Notes: generated by a model from the sequence alone, not told the origin. A DNA stretch of 64,000 nucleotides from Siphonodentalium dalli (GCA_032622095.1 CP136063.1:39530106-39594105), one strand, 5' to 3'. Counted from the stretch's first letter, positions 37,085 through 48,641 are shown. Numbers and translations: made by a program.

Positions 37085-37990
37085 TAAAAGTTGAGGAGGG
37101 CTATAGCCTCCTAGGCTAGCCCTCAAAGGCAAATCTAGAAGGCAGACTTTCATTTTTAGAAAATGAAGGCGCGCATAGTCTCGCTCGCTAGTTTTTGGGC
37201 CCAGGCGCGCAGTTTCTATCAAGATAAAATAAACAGCGGATTGCCGGAAATACATTAATAAATGCCGCGTAAATTGAATTCGTTAACTCACGATCAATGT
37301 CCAGTGAATCTCTTTGATGGTTTAACACTGCTTAATCCACTATCCATAAGCCCAAGTGAATGTTACACACTATGTTTTATATTGTACATGCTCCTATACT
37401 AATTGTAATTCATAATTATTAATAAAGAATCAATTTAATACTCCGATTCCATGCTGACAGAATAATATCAACATCTCCTGGCCACGTGGTCTCGCTTTGA
37501 TTTTCCAGGAATTTATGTGACGTCATAAGCCATACATAGAAATCATATGTATTTTTAGCTTCGAATCATTCAGACAGATTGTGCATTCGACACCGTGTGA
37601 CCTCAAATAATTTACTGGTGTCGGTGATCAAACGTCGGGCGGGTTGATTGACACCGCACTGTGAATGGAAAGTTGTGGAATTGGTAACTAGGTCGCGGCA
37701 CCTTTGACCTCGTGACACATCACACAGGCATTCTCGCAACGCGGTAATAAAACGGAAAATGGGACACATTATTAACCAATCTCGTCTGGGTAGACACTGA
37801 AAATATCGTTATCAGGTTCGGCCAACTTCGCTCGCTGTATTTGGCCTAGGTGCGCAATCGATCGCTCGCTGGTGTTCAATTTCAGGAGCGCGATGGTGCG
37901 CAAGAGCGATCGCGCGCCTCAAAAATGAAAGTCTGAGAAGAGCTATCAAGAGCCCTCGTGGATTTTCTAGACCGCCAGCCCTGTGGTGGC
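37085..37990. mobile_element. Probable TIR element with CpG-rich subterminal sequence
   Basis: Left (about 37100-37215) and right (about 37835-37985, inverted) share AGACTTTCATTTTT, GGCGCGC, GAGGGCT or GCCCTC, TCTAGAA and GCTCGCT words in the same order. The ends are imperfect and no target duplication was identified. Confidence 0.42.
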
Positions 37991-38109
37991 ATCTAAAGAA
38001 CAAACAAATCCTTGAACTCCAAATTAAAGATAATGAATCCATTATTTGTTAAAATCAATACCAGCAGACACCTCATCCGTTGTGCACGGACGTACAGTGT
38101 GATGTCAGA

Positions 38110-38700
38110 GCATTCTATGTCATTTACGTTGGCATTACAACATTGGTCCAACGATTCTGTGCCAACGATATACTGGTACCAACCGACACAATCCAACATA
38201 TTTTATGGCTTATCGTTGCATATATTGTGTCAGCTATGATTGATTGTACATGTGTTTACGAAACGTAAAGTATCGGCATATCGTTGATATATATCGTGCC
38301 TGTTGAGATGTACATGCATCACATGTACGCTATGTACTAGTAATTGTGCTGCCATGAAACTGTTCGTTCGGATTCCAACTGTTACATTGGAGGAATACCT
38401 TGGGGTTAAGGGTTAACCAAGGCTCCAACGTTGTGCACAGTAAATTCCATTGGCATGTTTGCGTTGGCTCATTATTGGGCCAACGTTATAATTCCAACAG
38501 TTGGGGCGAATTCGTAGCGCCAACCCACCCAATTTACTTCAGTTAAGTCTGTTGGCATGTTCGTGTTGGCCCAATGATTGTAATTCCAATGGTTGGAAGA
38601 AATATGTTGTGACAACCAAGGACCAACCAAACCTAATGCCAACCGTGCCAACATTATTCCAAGGTCATTTCCTTAACATCACCATGACTACTAATGAATT
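38110..38700. repeat. Degenerate CCAACG/GTTGGC repeats
   Basis: Blocks such as TTGGCATGTTTGCGTTGGC and AATTCCAACAGTTGG recur with period about 110 near 38450-38610, and similar words continue on both sides. They resemble subterminal sequence of a DNA transposon, but clear ends were not found. Confidence 0.4.
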
Positions 38701-38863
38701 AAATTTGCCTGAAAGCCACATGGTAGTCAGCTGAAAAATGACAAACATTCTTAACTTTAGGATTCTTTATGCCTTCTTGTTCAGTCTATTAGATTGATTG
38801 TCACAATGTTTCATTAATAGTAATCTGTATCGAGAGAGCACGAGTCTCTGGCATAATGTTGAA

Positions 38864-40076
38864 TAGGGCTGGGCGATATTGGCCCCAAAAAATATCGCGA
38901 TATTATGGTGACAAAATCGCGATACACGATATTATCGCGATATTATTTTGGTATATTACAATTGGTAAGTACATGGACAATATATGCAATATTTCATGAA
39001 TAAAGTTTGCACAATACATCGCTACGTTTTATTTACGATTTGTGGGTCATGAGAAGTCGAGTAAATGTGTATTGAACAATTATCAGTAACATTACAGTAT
39101 ACATGTATATAATGACCACTCGTCTGCAACAATTGACAGTTTGCCGACGGAGAAACAATAACTTTGAAACAAAGGGATATAATCATATTACACGGCCCAC
39201 GTGCGTTTTCGCATACAGTTTTTAGAGTTATATCCCTTTGACCATAGCGCTCAACACCATGCACACATTAAGCACCGCATTCGTAAATTTCGGTTTCAAA
39301 TTTCCATTTTATTAATTCGTGAGGAATTGGTTGTTTGTGAGACTATTTATCAGTGGTAATTGGTAGTTGGTTGCACCGTGGGACTTTAATGTCCATATAC
39401 GGCAGCCCTGAGAATTAGCGACGACAATGCCACAATGGGCAGTGCCGAGGCAAAAGCCGACGTGAAATGAATTTGCGTCGGCATTTTTTTAGCTGAGGAA
39501 AATAAATATAGACAATCATGTTCAATTAGTTTGTGAATTTGACATTTGTTGAAGCGATAGCAATGCCATGATCCGTACGGCACATGTCCACAAAATTATT
39601 TTACTCGCAATTTGCACACATTGAGACGATCAGCTAGACTGAGTGTGGTCAATATAAAATCTGACATCGTAATTCGTCTCCAAGCAACCGGTTACGGTTG
39701 ATAGAGCATGCTGCACCAACTTGAAAGGAGGTCATTGTGCCAGTCGCATGCGCGCGACATACCAATCTCACAGTGTAGCCAAATGATGCTACTACATGTA
39801 GTATCTCTTTGATGTTTCCGACGAAGCATATCCAACTTGACAAGCACGTGCTCCGATGTTTTAAAACGTTTTCGACCGCGTATTTCCGGGAAGTTTGGGA
39901 CTATTATACTTACTCTAACTTCGCTGTTTGTTGGGACAATGTGATGGGTTTCAACCTACATGGAGAATATTACAACTTGGGACGGTATTACGATATTTTT
40001 ATTTCAGACGATATTATTGACGGTATCAAAATTAAAACCGGGTATACACGATATATCGTCATACCGCCCAGCACTA
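38864..40076. mobile_element. Non-autonomous hAT element, 1213 bp
   Basis: The left end TAGGGCTGGGCGATATTGG and the right end in reverse complement TTAGTGCTGGGCGGTATGA (element end at the TA of TAGTGC) are followed by ATCGCGATAT and ACGATATAT repeats. The flank ATGTTGAA is exactly duplicated (38856-38863 and 40077-40084). This is a textbook hAT signature. The 108-residue frame at 39809-40135 crosses the right end and is not a gene. Confidence 0.9.
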
Positions 40077-40163
40077 ATGTTGAAGCTGATTATACCTTCT
40101 TGTTTGTTAGATTGAATGGTATGAGCCATTATTGATGATCTGTATCATTCCAGCCAAGAGCGC

Positions 40164-40737
40164 ATGGATCAGTATATCAACGGGTGTGCTCGAGAAACTG
40201 GATCAGCATATCGACCGGTCACGGGTGTGCTCGAGAAACTGGATCAGTATATCGACCGGTCACGGGTGTGCTCGAGAAACTGGATCAGTATATCGACCGG
40301 TCACGGGTGTGCTCGAGAAACTGGATCAGTATATCGACCGGTCACGGGTGTGCTCGAGAAACTGGATCAGTATATCGACCGGTCACGGGTGTGCTCGAGA
40401 AACTGGATCAGTATATCGACCGGTCACGGGTGTGCTCGAGAAACTGGATCAGTATATCGACCGGTCACGGGTGTGCTCGAGAAACTGGATCAGTATATCG
40501 ACCGGTCACGGGTGTGCTCGAGAAACTGGATCAGTATATCGACCGGTCACGGGTGTGCTCGAGAAACTGGATCAGTATATCGACCGGTCACGGGTGTGCT
40601 CGAGAAACTGGATCAGTATATCGACCGGTCACGGGTGTGCTCGAGAAACTGGATCAGTATATCGACCGGTCACGGGTGTGCTCGAGAAACTGGATCAGTA
40701 TAGCGACCGGTCACGAGTGTGCTCGAAACTGGATCTA
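40164..40737. repeat. 41-bp minisatellite, about 14 copies
   Basis: Unit core ATCGACCGGTCACGGGTGTG plus CTCGAGAAACTGGATCAGT. Internal copies are essentially identical and the first and last are diverged. Because 41 is not a multiple of three and the plus strand has no stop in any frame of the unit, three overlapping frames of 179-204 residues stay open. These are artefacts of the repeat. Confidence 0.97.
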
Positions 40738-41511
40738 TATCGATGAAGCTGTAAGGGAGCAGGAGACACTGGGATAATGTTACCGGTAGCTGATGAGGGG
40801 GATTACACGGAGCCATCACAGTGAGTCAATCTGTATTCATACTGTTATATATTTATACTATAGAATTTCAGCCAGTTATTAAAGTGATGTGAAACGTAAA
40901 TTGAACCTCACAATTGAGTTCCCTGCGTTATTCTGTGGAAAGACTGAATAAAATAACCCCCATACACGAAATGCCCTAACCAGATATCAGTTTGTACTAA
41001 TTATACGGCCACGTAACTAACTATTTACTTTCCCTCAATCGGGACGAATAATTCCACTGTAAACGCGAAATAAATACACAAACGAGTTGTCGTGTGCAGT
41101 CGCGGAAACACCCGAACACTTCCGACTTGGTCGGGATTGAGTCGGCTTTCGTTCTCAGAAAATAGCTTCCGTGGAGGGAGGCCGTTTGCTGGAATAGCGT
41201 AACATCAGCTTAATAAAACGAAAAACAAGCGGTATAGTCAATTCGAATGGGAGGGATATAAAAGGAATTATTGCCTGAAATCACCAACGGAAGAACATTG
41301 ACCGAGTTATGAAAGAATTATAATCAAAGTGGTCATGATCGAGCAATGAACAACGGTAACAGTTGAAAATGTTACTATTTATAGAAATTTGTAATCGTTC
41401 CAGATCGTTGACCGATTTTATGATCGAACTACAGCAGGTACAGTCTCGTGCAGAAAGAGTTGTCTTACATGTGTATTTCAAACTGTTTAATTACCTGTGC
41501 AATGCTACATG

Positions 41512-41515
<4 letters not shown>
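40738..41515. other. Intergenic, no gene
   Basis: Bases 40848-40886 (TATAGAATTTCAGCCAGTTA) recur near 44157-44222, so a short dispersed repeat is present. Nothing else recognised. Confidence 0.4.

Positions 41516-41570
<55 letters not shown>
41516..41570. repeat. Homopolymer C tract, 55 bp
   Basis: Uninterrupted C run. It generates spurious polyproline frames. The G-rich strand could form quadruplexes, and the length is prone to assembly error. Confidence 0.95.
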
Positions 41571-41761
41571 ATATTGCTATTCACTATTCTAGTACAGACC
41601 GTATTTGTTTGGGACAGCAATAGTGATATAGATATCCATATGGAATTATGTTTTCTTCAATTTTTGAGTTTATATAGGCCCAAATAAATATACCATAAGA
41701 TGGACTCAATCATTGACAGTTAAAATTGGATGGAAGTAAAGAAGTGTTGTGTATTTGCACT

Positions 41762-42990
41762 AAGTAAGCGCAATTGCTTTATGCTTAAACCGCAAATATT
41801 TGTATGCAAATAAATAATAAATGTAAAAAAGACTCCCATGTGATTTGCTCTAAACTCAAATTAACTCAGGCCATAAAACATTACTCAAACATAGGTGAGG
41901 ACTCCACCCAGATCCCATACTAAGATGGATGTTCAGACTGAGGAAACCAGTTGGAGATAGGTACATGTATTTGCTTAAGCATAATTCATTTCAATTACGC
42001 TTAAGTGTAAATGAAATCCACTTAAGCGTAAATGAGTTGCGCTTAACCGTAATTCATATACACCCCCCATTGAACTCCACATACTCAAGCTGAAATGGAT
42101 GCAACCACATTACTAATGCCAGTAAGTTAACATACATCAGATTATACAAATATACATATAAGGTAAGACAGCCGATGAAATTATTGCTCTTAATATAATT
42201 CCAATGTATTATGATAACGCATAAGTCAATTATGCTTAAGCGTAAATGATTACATTAAGCGTAACTGGTTTACGCTTAAATGCAATTAGTTAATATAAAA
42301 TGTGAAAATGAATCATTTGCGCTTAAGCGCAAGTATATGTCTATCAATATATTTGCGCTTAAGCGCAAATACCTAACACTCCCTTTATACTTCCCTCTGA
42401 TTGTGAATGATAGAGTCCATCTCATAGTATATTATCATGGATCCATAGTAGTAGCCCCATATAATACTGAAACATTGAAGAAAAAATATTTCCATATGCA
42501 TATATCAGCATCTCTGTCCCTGGTGTCCCAAGAATTCGTGCCTCACTCCCAGAGCTCTAGTATATTTTATTAAAGGGACATCTCCTACACAGATATATAC
42601 CATTTCCATGGCCATAAATATGGAATTCGGGGTTACTGGGGACTCGCTTCCCTCATATGGTGTACTTATTGACTTGAAATTGGGGAAAACCCCAATTTTC
42701 ATATTATCAGCATCCCTGTCCCCAAGAATTTGTGTCTCCATCCCAGAGATCTAGTATATTTTATAAAAGAGATATATCCTGCACATATCTCTACCATTTC
42801 CATGGTCATAAAAGAGATATTGGGGTTACTGGGGGGGGGTGCTTCCCTCATATGGTGGGTCTGTGCCATTTAAAATTAATTCAGGGGGGTGATATCAATG
42901 CATATTAATTTTTATTTGCGCAAATGATTTACACTGAAGCGCAAATGATAGATGTTATTTTGCGAAATATTTGCGCTTGATCGTAAATGA
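41762..42990. repeat. Cluster of GCGCTTAAGCGC-type palindromic motifs
   Basis: At least ten copies of TTACGCTTAAG, TGCGCTTAAGCGCAA or TTTGCGCTTAAGCGCAAAT lie at 41765-42060, 42230-42375 and 42915-42985. This looks like the edges of a mobile element with subterminal repeats. A related motif (GCGCTTCAGC) clusters at 59345-59650. Confidence 0.6.
42503..42867. repeat. Two diverged tandem units of about 200 bp
   Basis: TCAGCATC..CTGTCCC, CCCAGAG.TCTAGTATATTTTA, CCATTTCCATGG and GCTTCCCTCATATGGTG occur in the same order at about 42508-42663 and 42708-42866. Confidence 0.8.
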
Positions 42991-42995
42991 ATAAT

Positions 42996-44640
42996 AAATA
43001 TGAAAACGCCTTATCTATATCCTATAGTGCGCATATCCTACAGGTCTGGGTGAACCACCGATCAATCAATAATAGCCCGATCGGGCTAAAATATACCGAT
43101 CGGGCTAAAATAATCCCATCGGTCTTTCACAGCCAGCATGAATCTTGGATAAAGGGAGTAGGCCTACTCTAAATTGTTCTTTCAAGTTACAACCATTTTT
43201 TTGTAAAAAAAATTATTCTTATTCATTTTGAAACTAATGAAAGACAATTTTGAAACTAATGAAAGACAATGTATAATTTTTTGCTGGTATATTCATCATA
43301 AATTTGAACAAATCTTCAAGCAAACAAAATTTCAATATTCAAGAAATCTCTTACAACAGTGTCAGGAAGACCAATCGATCTAGCTCAGCACGATTGGTCT
43401 ATTGTGATGTCAAATATTATTGAAATATTGCTTATAATTTACATTTACAGAAGTCAATAATTCGCATGCAGATAACTTCACCTTGTATTCGGCCAAATAT
43501 GTTGACGTTAGATTAGAAGGCAGAATTCCCAGATTTGTTTATTATTGGTGAACCTGGATAATTTCGGAGGTGTGCCAATCGTCTTTTGCACACTGTGAAT
43601 ACGTACTCATTCTCTCCTAAATTTGCAAAAATTCCATATATATATAAATATATATACAGAGTGTGAAAACTTTGTTAGTTGCCAAATAATTGTCGACATT
43701 TTACTTAGAAAACTTGAATGCAAAAACTATGATAGGCCCCCTATTATTATTTTATTTTTTTTCTCTTTTTGTTGAATTTACTTTCGTTATCGACATGCCG
43801 GCCTTTGTTTTGCCTGTTCTCCCAGTCGTGCGTGCCAGCCGATCGTCGTTATTCGGGTGGTTCCGATTTCCTCCGAATATAATTCCATGAGACTCCGCGC
43901 GCTGATTCGCTCCGAAAATGTGTTAGTATCTGAGAAGATTTCTTACTCTGATCGCAGTTTTCAACAATTTAATACAGGGCGAGTACCGCACTAATAATAT
44001 GCCACATTGGGGTTTTCTTTCTAGTTTTTTTATGACCTTTCTTGTGGTATATCGGGCACAGTTCTGTCTGACATCAAATATATGCCCACCGGGAGTGAAG
44101 CTAATGACTTTAATGGTTCAGTCAACCTATATTTATATTATTTTATATTTTACTATAGAGTTTCAGCCAGAGGGTTCTGTTTTATATTTATACTAATTAA
44201 TAGAATTTCAGCCAGTTATTGATGGTTCAGTTTCTACTGCTGCTGAGCTCTAGCCACTAATCCATATGAAACATAATTGAAGTTTCCACACATATCCATG
44301 AGTGGGAGGAGCTGTAGATACCATTCTGAGGATATACATGTATATCTCACCTGGCACCAATACACTGCAGGTGTGTAATATCTGCTTTATATACTGGTAC
44401 TTAATGTTATGTTTGTTGAATAATTTAATACGTCTATACAGATAAAATGTATAACACTATATATATGTTCTTTCCCTATCGCCATCTACCATGATTTGTG
44501 GAATTTATGTCTGAACATCATGTGTCCATCTTTCATACGACATGTGTACAACGGACTGTGACAATTTTTGTTTTCGGGAGCCATAGCATCTTCCTCACAC
44601 ATTAAGTAGTCATCGGAATAGTTCCACTCATCATCTGGTA
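42996..44640. other. Intergenic, small local repeats
   Basis: CCGATCGGGCTAAAATA doublet at 43078-43112. Twofold 23-bp repeat TTGAAACTAATGAAAGACAA at 43229-43270. No supported gene. Confidence 0.45.
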
Positions 44641-44756
44641 CTTGGAACAAGTAAGTTCTTTAACACGTTCAACATTAATATGTACATGCACAGTTTTCCA
44701 TGTTGATTCGACTTCCAACGGCTGGTTAGTTAGTTGTGGCTTTCTTTTGGTAAAAC

Positions 44757-44925
44757 TTGGAGATGATCTTTGTTCACATATCGCCACATCTGAGTCTGAA
44801 TCCGGGCATTTTTTCCCGCTGAATGCCGTTGTCGGTTGTGTGCATGTTCTGGTCCACGTCTGTTTACCTAGGTCACATTATTTACTACATAAACCTTATT
44901 CCAGAGCACTTGAGATATTTTGGTA
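44757..44925 (-). pseudogene. TSP1 module copy A (frameshifted)
   Basis: Minus-strand sequence aligns with the open TSP1 module at 48456-48641. One base is missing just after the Trp-Asn codons (TGGAATAAGGTT in place of TGGAATAATGGT), and a later codon is a stop, so the Trp to first-Cys part is out of frame. At the C-terminal end the final Cys codon is changed to Ser. Copies A and B lie 283 bp apart and share the frameshift, so the unit was damaged before it was duplicated. Confidence 0.75.
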
Positions 44926-45041
44926 TACAGAACCAACTCCTTTTATATGCTCAACATGAATATACCAGTATGTACATGCACAGTTTTCCATGTTTTTTTA
45001 CTTTAAGGGCTGGTAGTCGTGCCTTTTATTTGTTTAAACTT

Positions 45042-45210
45042 GGACATGATCTTTGTTTACAGATCGCCACATCTGAGTCTGAATCCGGGCATTTTTCCCC
45101 GCTGAATGCCGTTGTCGGTTGTGTGCATGTTCTGGTCCACGTCTGTTTACCTAGGTCACATTATTTACAACATAAACCTTATTCCAGAGCACTTGAGATA
45201 TTTTGGTATA
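45042..45210 (-). pseudogene. TSP1 module copy B (frameshifted)
   Basis: Nearly identical to copy A, 283 bp downstream in coordinate, with the same one-base deletion. The last Cys is kept here (AICKQRSCPS). Confidence 0.75.
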
Positions 45211-45213
45211 CAG

Positions 45214-45618
45214 AACCAACTCCTTTTATATGCTCAACATGAATATACCAGTATGTACATGCACAGTTTTTCATGTTTTTTTACTTTAAAGACCAGCTGA
45301 ATAATACAATTAATTTAGCTCCAAACATATCTAAATATGTCTTAACTCATGCTAAATAAGGTTTATAACATGTATCCTTTCCATTTTGTTCACATTTTTA
45401 CAAAAAAGTACTATTTCCAGACATTTGAATAAAACGGCTTCTTTGTTTACAATAGTCATTTTTGAATCGGGTGTTTCCGTCGATACTCGGAAATGACGTC
45501 ACCGAGGGTACAAAGACGGAAGAAATTTTATGCGCCGTTTTTAAAATCACGTATTTTGAAATCGTCTTTTTTTTATTGTTGTTTATTTTTTTGAAGAATA
45601 AAACGTATTCGTCGCTGC
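45214..45618. other. Spacer, no gene
   Basis: No coding signal except the THAP remnant that follows. Confidence 0.35.
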
Positions 45619-45814
45619 ATGGCTACAAACTGTAGCCATAAATGTTCAAGTGGCACAAGAATTAATGCAGCCATTCAACAACATTGGACGGCGTTTGTCC
45701 ACAACGAGAGTTTGGAATGGGCTGTCACAATACAGCTGCTTGTGTTCCAAGCACTTTGAAGAAGGATCTTTCACAAATATTGTGAAATTTAAGCTGGGAC
45801 ATACAAAAGTGTGA
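45619..45814 (+). pseudogene. THAP-type zinc finger remnant
   Basis: From ATG at 45619 the first frame reads MATNCSHKCSSGT, then HWTAFVHNESLEW. After about 45720 the similarity moves to another frame, which reads SQYSCLCSKHFEEGSF, then TNIVKFKLGHTKV and a stop. THAP domains have a C2CH zinc site: two N-terminal Cys, a conserved Trp, then the strongly conserved LCSxHF motif near residue 55. This order and spacing is what is seen, with one frameshift. THAP fingers occur in P-element-like and some DDE_Tnp_4 transposases and in host transcription regulators. Here it is a broken fragment. The DDE fragment at 49923 is on the other strand, so the two are not one gene. Confidence 0.6.
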
Positions 45815-46814
45815 TTCACATTGTCAAACAAAATGTTATCTACGTGAATACCGGTACCAATAAACACCCATGCACTCACGGTCCTTGTGGGGGGGGGGGG
45901 TATCAGTAATCTAGTAGACCTATACGGCTACGTCGTAGTGAGATGTGTGAATCGTGACTTGTTCTACTCAAGCGTGAATACATAAATCGGCACCTCGACA
46001 ATACAAAATGTCAGTTATGCATGACAATATGCAAAATTAAGCATGATTTACAAGGCTACCAATCCACAATCTGTGTAATATAAGTGACTGTTCTACGTTA
46101 ATTCTAGTCTAACGTGACGTAAACATTAGAACCTGAACTTGAAATGTAATGATTCAATGAAAACCATTAGTAAGTCTACTCACCAGATTGAATGTTTCGA
46201 AGAATTAAAATCCAATACGAATCACCAATGTATTAATCCATTTGTAAAAGCATATAAATGAAATCAGACGAAAAAGTACCGCACTGCATCCACGTGTTAC
46301 GAACTGTGTCGATCATGTCAGTTTGTCACGATTTTTCGCCAATATTTCCACCAACAAAACATAAATTCCTTGTATTCCAATCGAATTGTTCAGAGAAATT
46401 CTTGACGGTACTTCGAATTATATACCGTACATGGCTACGAATTTATATGACCACATCAGTCATTAAGCAGTAACCGAGCATTAACAAACTGGTATTTGAA
46501 CTATAAACACAAACAAATATTATGCAGGTGATGTGACCTATACATCTGACCTAACCTGAACGTCATACACGTGCATGTGCATATCCATACTCGACAATAA
46601 TGTGTCTAAAGTTGACTATGAAACACCTACTATCGTAAAAGATAGATCAATTATGGAATTATGTTACCTTTTAACATGACTTCAGTCCACTGTATGGGTA
46701 TTATTTTTAAAATAAGAACAGCAATCGCGAGGGACTATTTTGTTATTGCGAACGTAGCATGCGTAAAATATCGTTCGATTTGTGATCAAAGCGCAGTACC
46801 GTAGGCCTAGTAAG
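45815..46814. other. Intergenic, no gene
   Basis: G tract at about 45889-45900. Nothing else recognised. Confidence 0.35.
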
Positions 46815-47139
46815 GCTGAAGGGGTCACTCTCACAAAAAAAAGTGCTGAAGGGTACACAGGGTTTGAAAATGTGCTGAAGGGTACACAGGATTTGTGATC
46901 GGCACGAACACCATTACTTAAATTGTGTTTATGAAAGTCTGGCGCCCATTAGCAGTTTGTTTTCAGTACATTTTAATATTCATTGGAACGTAAACAATTA
47001 TTCTCTGACAGAAATCATGGCAGATACAAAGTCTGAATGTCCTTTATACTGACATTTCAAACCCTGTGTACCCTTCAGCACATTTTGAAAATCATGTGTA
47101 CCCTTCAGCACTTTTTTTGGTGAGAGTGACCCCTTCAGC
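46815..47139. mobile_element. 325-bp MITE with 9-bp target duplication
   Basis: The TIR GCTGAAGGGGTCACTCTCAC and its complement are flanked by CCTAGTAAG at 46806-46814 and 47140-47148. Two copies of GTGCTGAAGGGTACACAGG lie inside each end in inverted orientation. The 9-bp duplication suggests a Mutator-like origin. The interior has no coding. Confidence 0.82.
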
Positions 47140-47797
47140 CCTAGTAAGTACTACGTTCGTCATATGCACAGGGACGCCCACATTTCCACCGAGTGTGGTA
47201 GATATAGGCCTATATAGGCCCTAGATAGTTGGTCCGTGTGGAGATTGTGCGTTACTGGTCTTGATTCATTTGAAACAATAAATTGAATAAACATAATACA
47301 TACTGAAAATAATATATATACGTACGTACGCCTTTTGCGGTTTTTGTTTTGTTGACAGATTGTCAAAAAATGTGTTTTATATGATAATCTAAAGGCCATG
47401 CATGATACTGCATTTAGACTTCAGGTCAGTATCGGTACGTAGACAGCAGTTTGGAAATTCTTGATAGTATAAAATGTTTGATGTTTCACACCTATACCTA
47501 CCATTAGTGACCAGACATTCTCAATGAGAACTTGGGTGTCTATATAAAGCCAGTTGAAAAATTTAAACATAAAGAGCATTTAATTGGAGGATTATAGGGC
47601 TACTAGTAATGGAATATATAGGTCAAGCTTTTGCGGATTTCTGCTCACTATGTTCATGACTGACCAGATGAAATAATTACATACCAACAAATCTAATACC
47701 CAGTATCGTGAATATCAAGTTAAAACATAATTGTTTATTTAATCATGGAGCGATCTACTTGTGATATGCAGTTTTTGCATTTAATGGTGAAAGGATG

Positions 47798-47799
<2 letters not shown>

Positions 47800-47839
<40 letters not shown>
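47800..47839. repeat. Homopolymer C tract, 40 bp
   Basis: Uninterrupted C run, similar to 41516-41570. Confidence 0.95.
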
Positions 47840-47840
<1 letters not shown>

Positions 47841-47974
47841 CAATTAACTGCTTGACACAACATAAGTTGAAAATTATACCACATTCAGGCTGAACTGTCT
47901 AACTGTTTGAATTTCAATTCAGTTATTGTTGAGGATTGGGAAATGTGTTGACGTTTAGACCAACGTACAGCAGC

Positions 47975-48139
47975 CTATCTTTCTACTTTTGGTCCGAAAG
48001 AGGGGGAACCGGTGCAAATGCATGGTCCATGGATGCGATGATTTATTGTCGGATCGTCGGTCACCGGTCTCTTGCCGATATGTGGAGGATCATTGTCATC
48101 AGGCTCGAATGCAGCAAGATCAAAATCATCTTTACAACG
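47975..48139 (-). CDS. Possible exon fragment, unidentified
   Basis: A minus-strand open stretch of 54 codons without ATG reads KDDFDLAAFEPDDNDPPHIG, continuing KRPVTDDPTINHRIHGPC. The acidic, proline-containing composition looks like a real protein, unlike neighbouring random frames. A possible AG acceptor lies just upstream at the TGGCAGGTCAG sequence around 48151. I do not recognise a family. The longer plus-strand frame over it (47936-48334) looks like a shadow. Confidence 0.25.
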   Translation of the reverse strand, partial: RCKDDFDLAAFEPDDNDPPHIGKRPVTDDPTINHRIHGPCICTGSPSFGPKVER

Positions 48140-48219
48140 TTAGCGCTGACCTGCCATCGCCATTATAGCCACACGTTGCCAATGACGCAAAGCAGAACTG
48201 TGCATTTGTGTTCCCTCCG

Positions 48220-48236
48220 TGACGTCATGTCACGTG
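48220..48236. promoter_or_regulatory. CRE plus E-box pair
   Basis: TGACGTCA (48220-48227), a full cAMP-response palindrome, is followed three bases later by CACGTG (48231-48236). Full CRE and E-box sites close together are typical of promoters. The nearest candidate is the minus-strand fragment at 47975-48139. Occurrence by chance is possible. Confidence 0.35.
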
Positions 48237-48455
48237 TTCCCCCAGTAGCCATGTGCGCGCAGTGCAAAATGAAAACAAATCTTCGGCGACTGTTTCGTTC
48301 CCAAGATATAAAAAATAATTGCAGGATATTTTGACGGGATTTTTTGCGGATTTGTGTTAAGGGGACTTAGATACACACGGGATAATATATCAATACTCAA
48401 ATTAGGTTACAGTTCAGCTGGACTTTAAGGGCTGGTAGTCGTGCCTTTTATTTGT

Positions 48456-48641
48456 TTAAACTTGACATGATCTTTGTTTACAGATCGCCACATCTGAGTC
48501 TGAATCCGGGCATTTTTCCCCGCTGAATTCCAATGTTGGTTGAGTACATGTTCTGGTCCGCGTCTGTTTACCTAGGCCACACGATGTACTACATACACCA
48601 TTATTCCAGCGCACATCAGCCATTTTGGTATACAGAACCAA
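48456..48641 (-). CDS. TSP1 (thrombospondin type-1 repeat) exon, open copy C
   Basis: The minus-strand frame of 61 residues contains one complete TSP1 module: W12, then six Cys at 17, 21, 32, 44, 54 and 59, with the signature CSTSCGLGKQTRTRTC and the Gly-Glu-x-Cys and Cys-x4-Cys ends. TSP1 modules are extracellular, disulphide-stabilised beta folds that bind glycans and proteins. They occur in tandem in ADAMTS, hemicentin, properdin and many molluscan secreted proteins. One module per exon is common, and the exon could end at the GT in TGTCAAGTTTAA. No signal peptide or flanking domain is present, and the ATG is probably internal to an exon. The neighbouring copies are damaged, so this may be the one surviving exon of a gene or a duplicated exon array. 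Confidence 0.6.
   Translation of the reverse strand: MVLYTKMADVRWNNGVCSTSCGLGKQTRTRTCTQPTLEFSGEKCPDSDSDVAICKQRSCQV

Noticed and set aside
40132-40777. Three overlapping frames of 179-204 residues
   Set aside because: They are the same 41-bp repeat read in three frames, and the uniform nucleotide identity shows no codon-level signal.
41363-41687. Polyproline-containing proteins
   Set aside because: Proline runs come only from the C homopolymer; flanking residues are not conserved or domain-like.
44642-45300. Plus-strand frames of 105 and 139 residues
   Set aside because: They are antisense to the TSP1 modules, and the duplicated sequence repeats in both.
47936-48334. 132-residue plus-strand frame
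   Set aside because: No domain, and the opposite strand has a more protein-like stretch. I keep neither as confident.
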